DNA of 64,000 bases, from the NCBI RefSeq assembly GCF_933775445.1, contig NC_065873.1, positions 28,148,001 through 28,212,000 of the forward strand, written 5' to 3'. This document shows positions 61,575-64,000 of this stretch, in pieces. The stretch comes from Argentina anserina (taxonomy: Eukaryota > Streptophyta > Magnoliopsida > Rosales > Rosaceae). Positions within the stretch are counted from its first letter, which is position 1. The number at the start of each line of letters is the position of its first letter. Position numbers and translations under genes: made by a program. The notes beneath the pieces were generated by a model. That model made no database searches. It was not told where the DNA came from and worked only from the letters and a program-made list of their open reading frames with translations.

Positions 61575-63856
61575 ATGGTGATGGATGGAGAGAGTGAAGG
61601 AGGTGAAGGTGGAGGAGGTGGAGGTGGAGGTGGCGTCGGAGAGGAAACGGAGGAAGATGTGATCCAATCGGTGGAGAGCGTGATTGAATCGGCGGCGAGG
61701 TTAGGAGAGTACAGAAGAACGCAGAGGAAAGAATGTTATAACCTTCTAAGGCGTATGAAGCTTTTGTTGCCGCTGTTGGAAGAGGTACGAGAGCTCGAAG
61801 GCCCGGTTCCGGAGAAGGGTGTCGATTGGATGCTGGATTTGAAGAAGGTGCTCGTTATGGCTAAGAAATTGCTCAAGTTTTGTCACCACGGCAGCAAAAT
61901 TTATCTGGTACGAATCTCAAACCATGTATATAGGTTGATGGAATGTTTTGGGATATGATTTTTTTTTTCTTCCTCTGTTGATTTTGGTTCTTTTTAATAT
62001 TTCAGGCAATTGAAAGTGAGGCAGTCATGGTTAGATTTCATGGGGTTCATGACAAACTCACTCAGACATTGGATGATTTGCCTGATGAGCTTTGTATCTC
62101 AGATGAAGTTAGAGAGCAGGTCGGTTTTTTGTTTTAATTATAATCATATGCTTCATTGTTAATTTCTTTCTTTATAGGAAAGATCTATAAAGATCAAGAT
62201 ATTCGTTTGACATGAAGTAATTAGCAATCTGCGTTGATTTCTTAATTATGTAAATTAAGCTTTTGTTCCGGTCCAGATTGACCTCATGGTGATGCAACTT
62301 AAACGAGCAAGGAAGCGAACAGATACGCAAGATATAGAACTTGCAATGGATGTAATGGTGGTATTGTCGAATAAAGATGAGAGAAATGCAGATAGTGCCA
62401 TAATAGAGAGGCTGGCGCAAAAGCTAGAGCTGCATACAGTAGAGGACCTGAAAATAGAAACTAGTACTATAAGGAACCTTATTAAAGAAAGAGGAGGGAT
62501 TAGTGCAGAAACTTCTCAGCAAGTCATTGATCTTCTTAACAGATTCAGACTACTTGCAGGAATGGAACAAACCAATGTTGTCGATGAACCTGTTGTACCG
62601 AAAATGCTCAAGTGCCCATCTCTGGTGATCCCTCATGAGTTTCTTTGTCCAATCACGCTGGAAATAATGACTGATCCTGTGATTGTTGCAAATGGACAGG
62701 TGATATTACATGTTCCAAAATGAAGCTGATTCGTCTAAAAATACTTCCTAAATCACACTAGAAACTAATTCTTCTTTTACTTGGGTTTGTCTATCATTTG
62801 AAGACATATGACAGAGAAAGCATACAGAAGTGGTTCGACACCAATCACCGGACATGTCCAAAAACGAGGGAAACTCTGCCTCACCTGTCAGTAGCACCAA
62901 ACTATGCCCTCAAAAATCTAATCCTCCAGTGGTGTGAGAAGAACAAGTTCAAGCTTCCAGTAAAGGAAGCATCCCCGGGTCAGGAAAGCTCCTCCACCGT
63001 GAACAAAGAGGAGATTTCAACCCTAGTTGAAAAGCTATCTTCCAGTCAATTAGAAGTGCAGCGAAAGGCTGCCACTAAAATTCGTTTGCTCTCAAAAGAG
63101 AATCCCGAGAACAGAATTTTGATTGCACAAAGTGGAGGAATCCCACCCTTAGTGCAACTTCTTTCCTATCCAGACTCTAAAATTCAACAGCATGCAGTGA
63201 CAGCTCTACTGAACTTATCTATCGAAGAGACAAACAAGAAGCTCATAACCAGAGAAGAGGCCATTCCAGCCATCATAGAAGTCCTAAAGACTGGAAGCAC
63301 AGAAGCTAGAGAGAACTCTGCAGCAGCATTGTTTAGCTTATCGATGCTTGATGAGAACAAAGTAACAGTAGGATTATCAGACGGGATTCCACCATTAGTA
63401 GATTTATTGCAAAATGGGACAATAAGAGGTAAAAAAGATGCTGCCACTGCCTTGTTCAACTTAGTATTGAACCAAGCTAACAAGGCAAGGGCCATCAGTG
63501 CTGGTATTGTGCCGCCTCTACTCAAGGTTCTCAAAGACAGAAACTTGGGGATGGTGGATGAGTCTCTCTCCATCTTCTTGCTTCTGGCATCACACCCAGA
63601 TGGACGGCAAGCCATCGGAGAGCTCTCATTCATTGAAACGCTAGTAGACTTTATCCGAGAAGGAACCCCCAAGAACAAGGAATGTGCAACATCAGTGCTG
63701 CTTGAGTTGGGAACAAACAATTCATCTTTCTTACTGGCCTCACTCCAGTATGGAGTATATGAGCATCTGGTTGAGATCACAAATAGCGGAACCAATAGAG
63801 CTCAAAGGAAGGCAAGAGCTCTCTTACAACTCATAAGCAAATCCGAACACGTTTAA
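61575..63856 (+). CDS. PUB15: U-box/ARM-repeat E3 ubiquitin ligase, PUB15-like
   Basis: Four exons: 61575-61907, 62006-62119, 62277-62699 and 62804-63856, giving 640 aa. The N-terminus has an acidic, glycine-rich run, then the plant U-box N-terminal helical domain ([39 protein letters not shown]). The U-box spans about 267-341 ([20 protein letters not shown], then [11 protein letters not shown] and [11 protein letters not shown]) and is split by intron 3, as is common in this clade. Armadillo repeats fill about 365-635 ([40 protein letters not shown]). Such proteins receive ubiquitin from E2 enzymes through the U-box and bind substrates with the ARM repeats. Assignment to PUB15 rather than PUB13/14 rests on my recollection of the N- and C-terminal residues. 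Confidence 0.9.
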
Positions 63857-64000
63857 TATCTTCCTGTTTAGTTTTTCCTTTAAACTGACCTCATTGGATC
63901 CCTTTGGGTTTATCTAAGGTGTGTAACAAATAAAACGTTCATGTATTCTTCCGACAAACCGTGTTCTTGTCAGTATCAAGTATCAGAATCTAGCACTAGG
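63857..64000 (+). other. 3' flank of the U-box gene
   Basis: The last 144 bp of the window, presumably 3' UTR. No polyadenylation signal is certain, and the next gene is not reached. Confidence 0.5.

Noticed and set aside
1..64000. CRISPR arrays, operons, attachment sites, bacterial-type terminators
   Set aside because: Intron-bearing plant genes throughout; no regularly spaced repeats with unique spacers were seen.

Overview
This is a plant nuclear chromosome segment. The genes have GT-AG introns, intergenic DNA is AT-rich, and the products are plant-type: a RUS/DUF647 protein, a WAT1-type transporter, an ABCG half-transporter, a plant U-box/ARM ligase and a plant apyrase. Protein sequence and gene structure point to a eudicot; a Rosaceae-like source is only an impression. 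Exon coordinates were derived by hand from splice signals, reading frame and family length, with no transcript support.

Layout. (1) 1-16.2 kb is repeat-rich and has no intact host gene. It holds a candidate MITE, a decayed hAT transposon (2577-5988) with 8-bp target duplications, a frameshifted alpha/beta-hydrolase pseudogene (about 6.2-8.25 kb), a minus-strand Ty1/Copia element with 185-bp LTRs (8676-15877), and a small inverted-repeat element with a 10-bp target duplication (15940-16195). (2) 16.9-43.1 kb is a gene-dense block: a SirB1-like/TPR plastid candidate (+), a PPR protein (-), a mitochondrial pyruvate carrier subunit (-), RUS1 (-), an APY7-type apyrase (-), COG6 (+) and a WAT1-related transporter (+). 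(3) 43.1-48.6 kb is a long gene-free stretch with microsatellites and a hAT-like MITE candidate, upstream of an ABCG14-type transporter (+, 48.6-51.1 kb). (4) 51.1-64 kb holds a fold-back element, SmD3 (+), a BTB-BTB-BACK-discoidin protein (-) and a PUB15-like U-box ligase (+).

The host genes are functionally unrelated neighbours: organelle biology (SirB1-like, PPR, MPC, RUS1), Golgi/endomembrane (APY7, COG6), transport (WAT1, ABCG14), splicing (SmD3) and ubiquitin/adaptor proteins (BTB, PUB). I see no operon-like or cluster logic. Eleven host genes have complete predicted reading frames: 451, 440, 108, 602, 763, 684, 397, 659, 131, 808 and 640 aa in window order.

The most unusual structure is in the Copia element. 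gag and pol are separate frames, each starting directly after the same acceptor-like string (TTTTGTAG then ATGTC), and a good donor-like site lies in the leader. This suggests alternative splicing to a gag and a subgenomic pol mRNA. The element also carries GC-rich inserts in coding hinges. Other points of note are a 144-bp tandem duplication that copies a splice donor, three inverted-repeat elements with 9-10 bp target duplications, and one unexplained GC-rich island. I did not find a convincing new multi-gene system.
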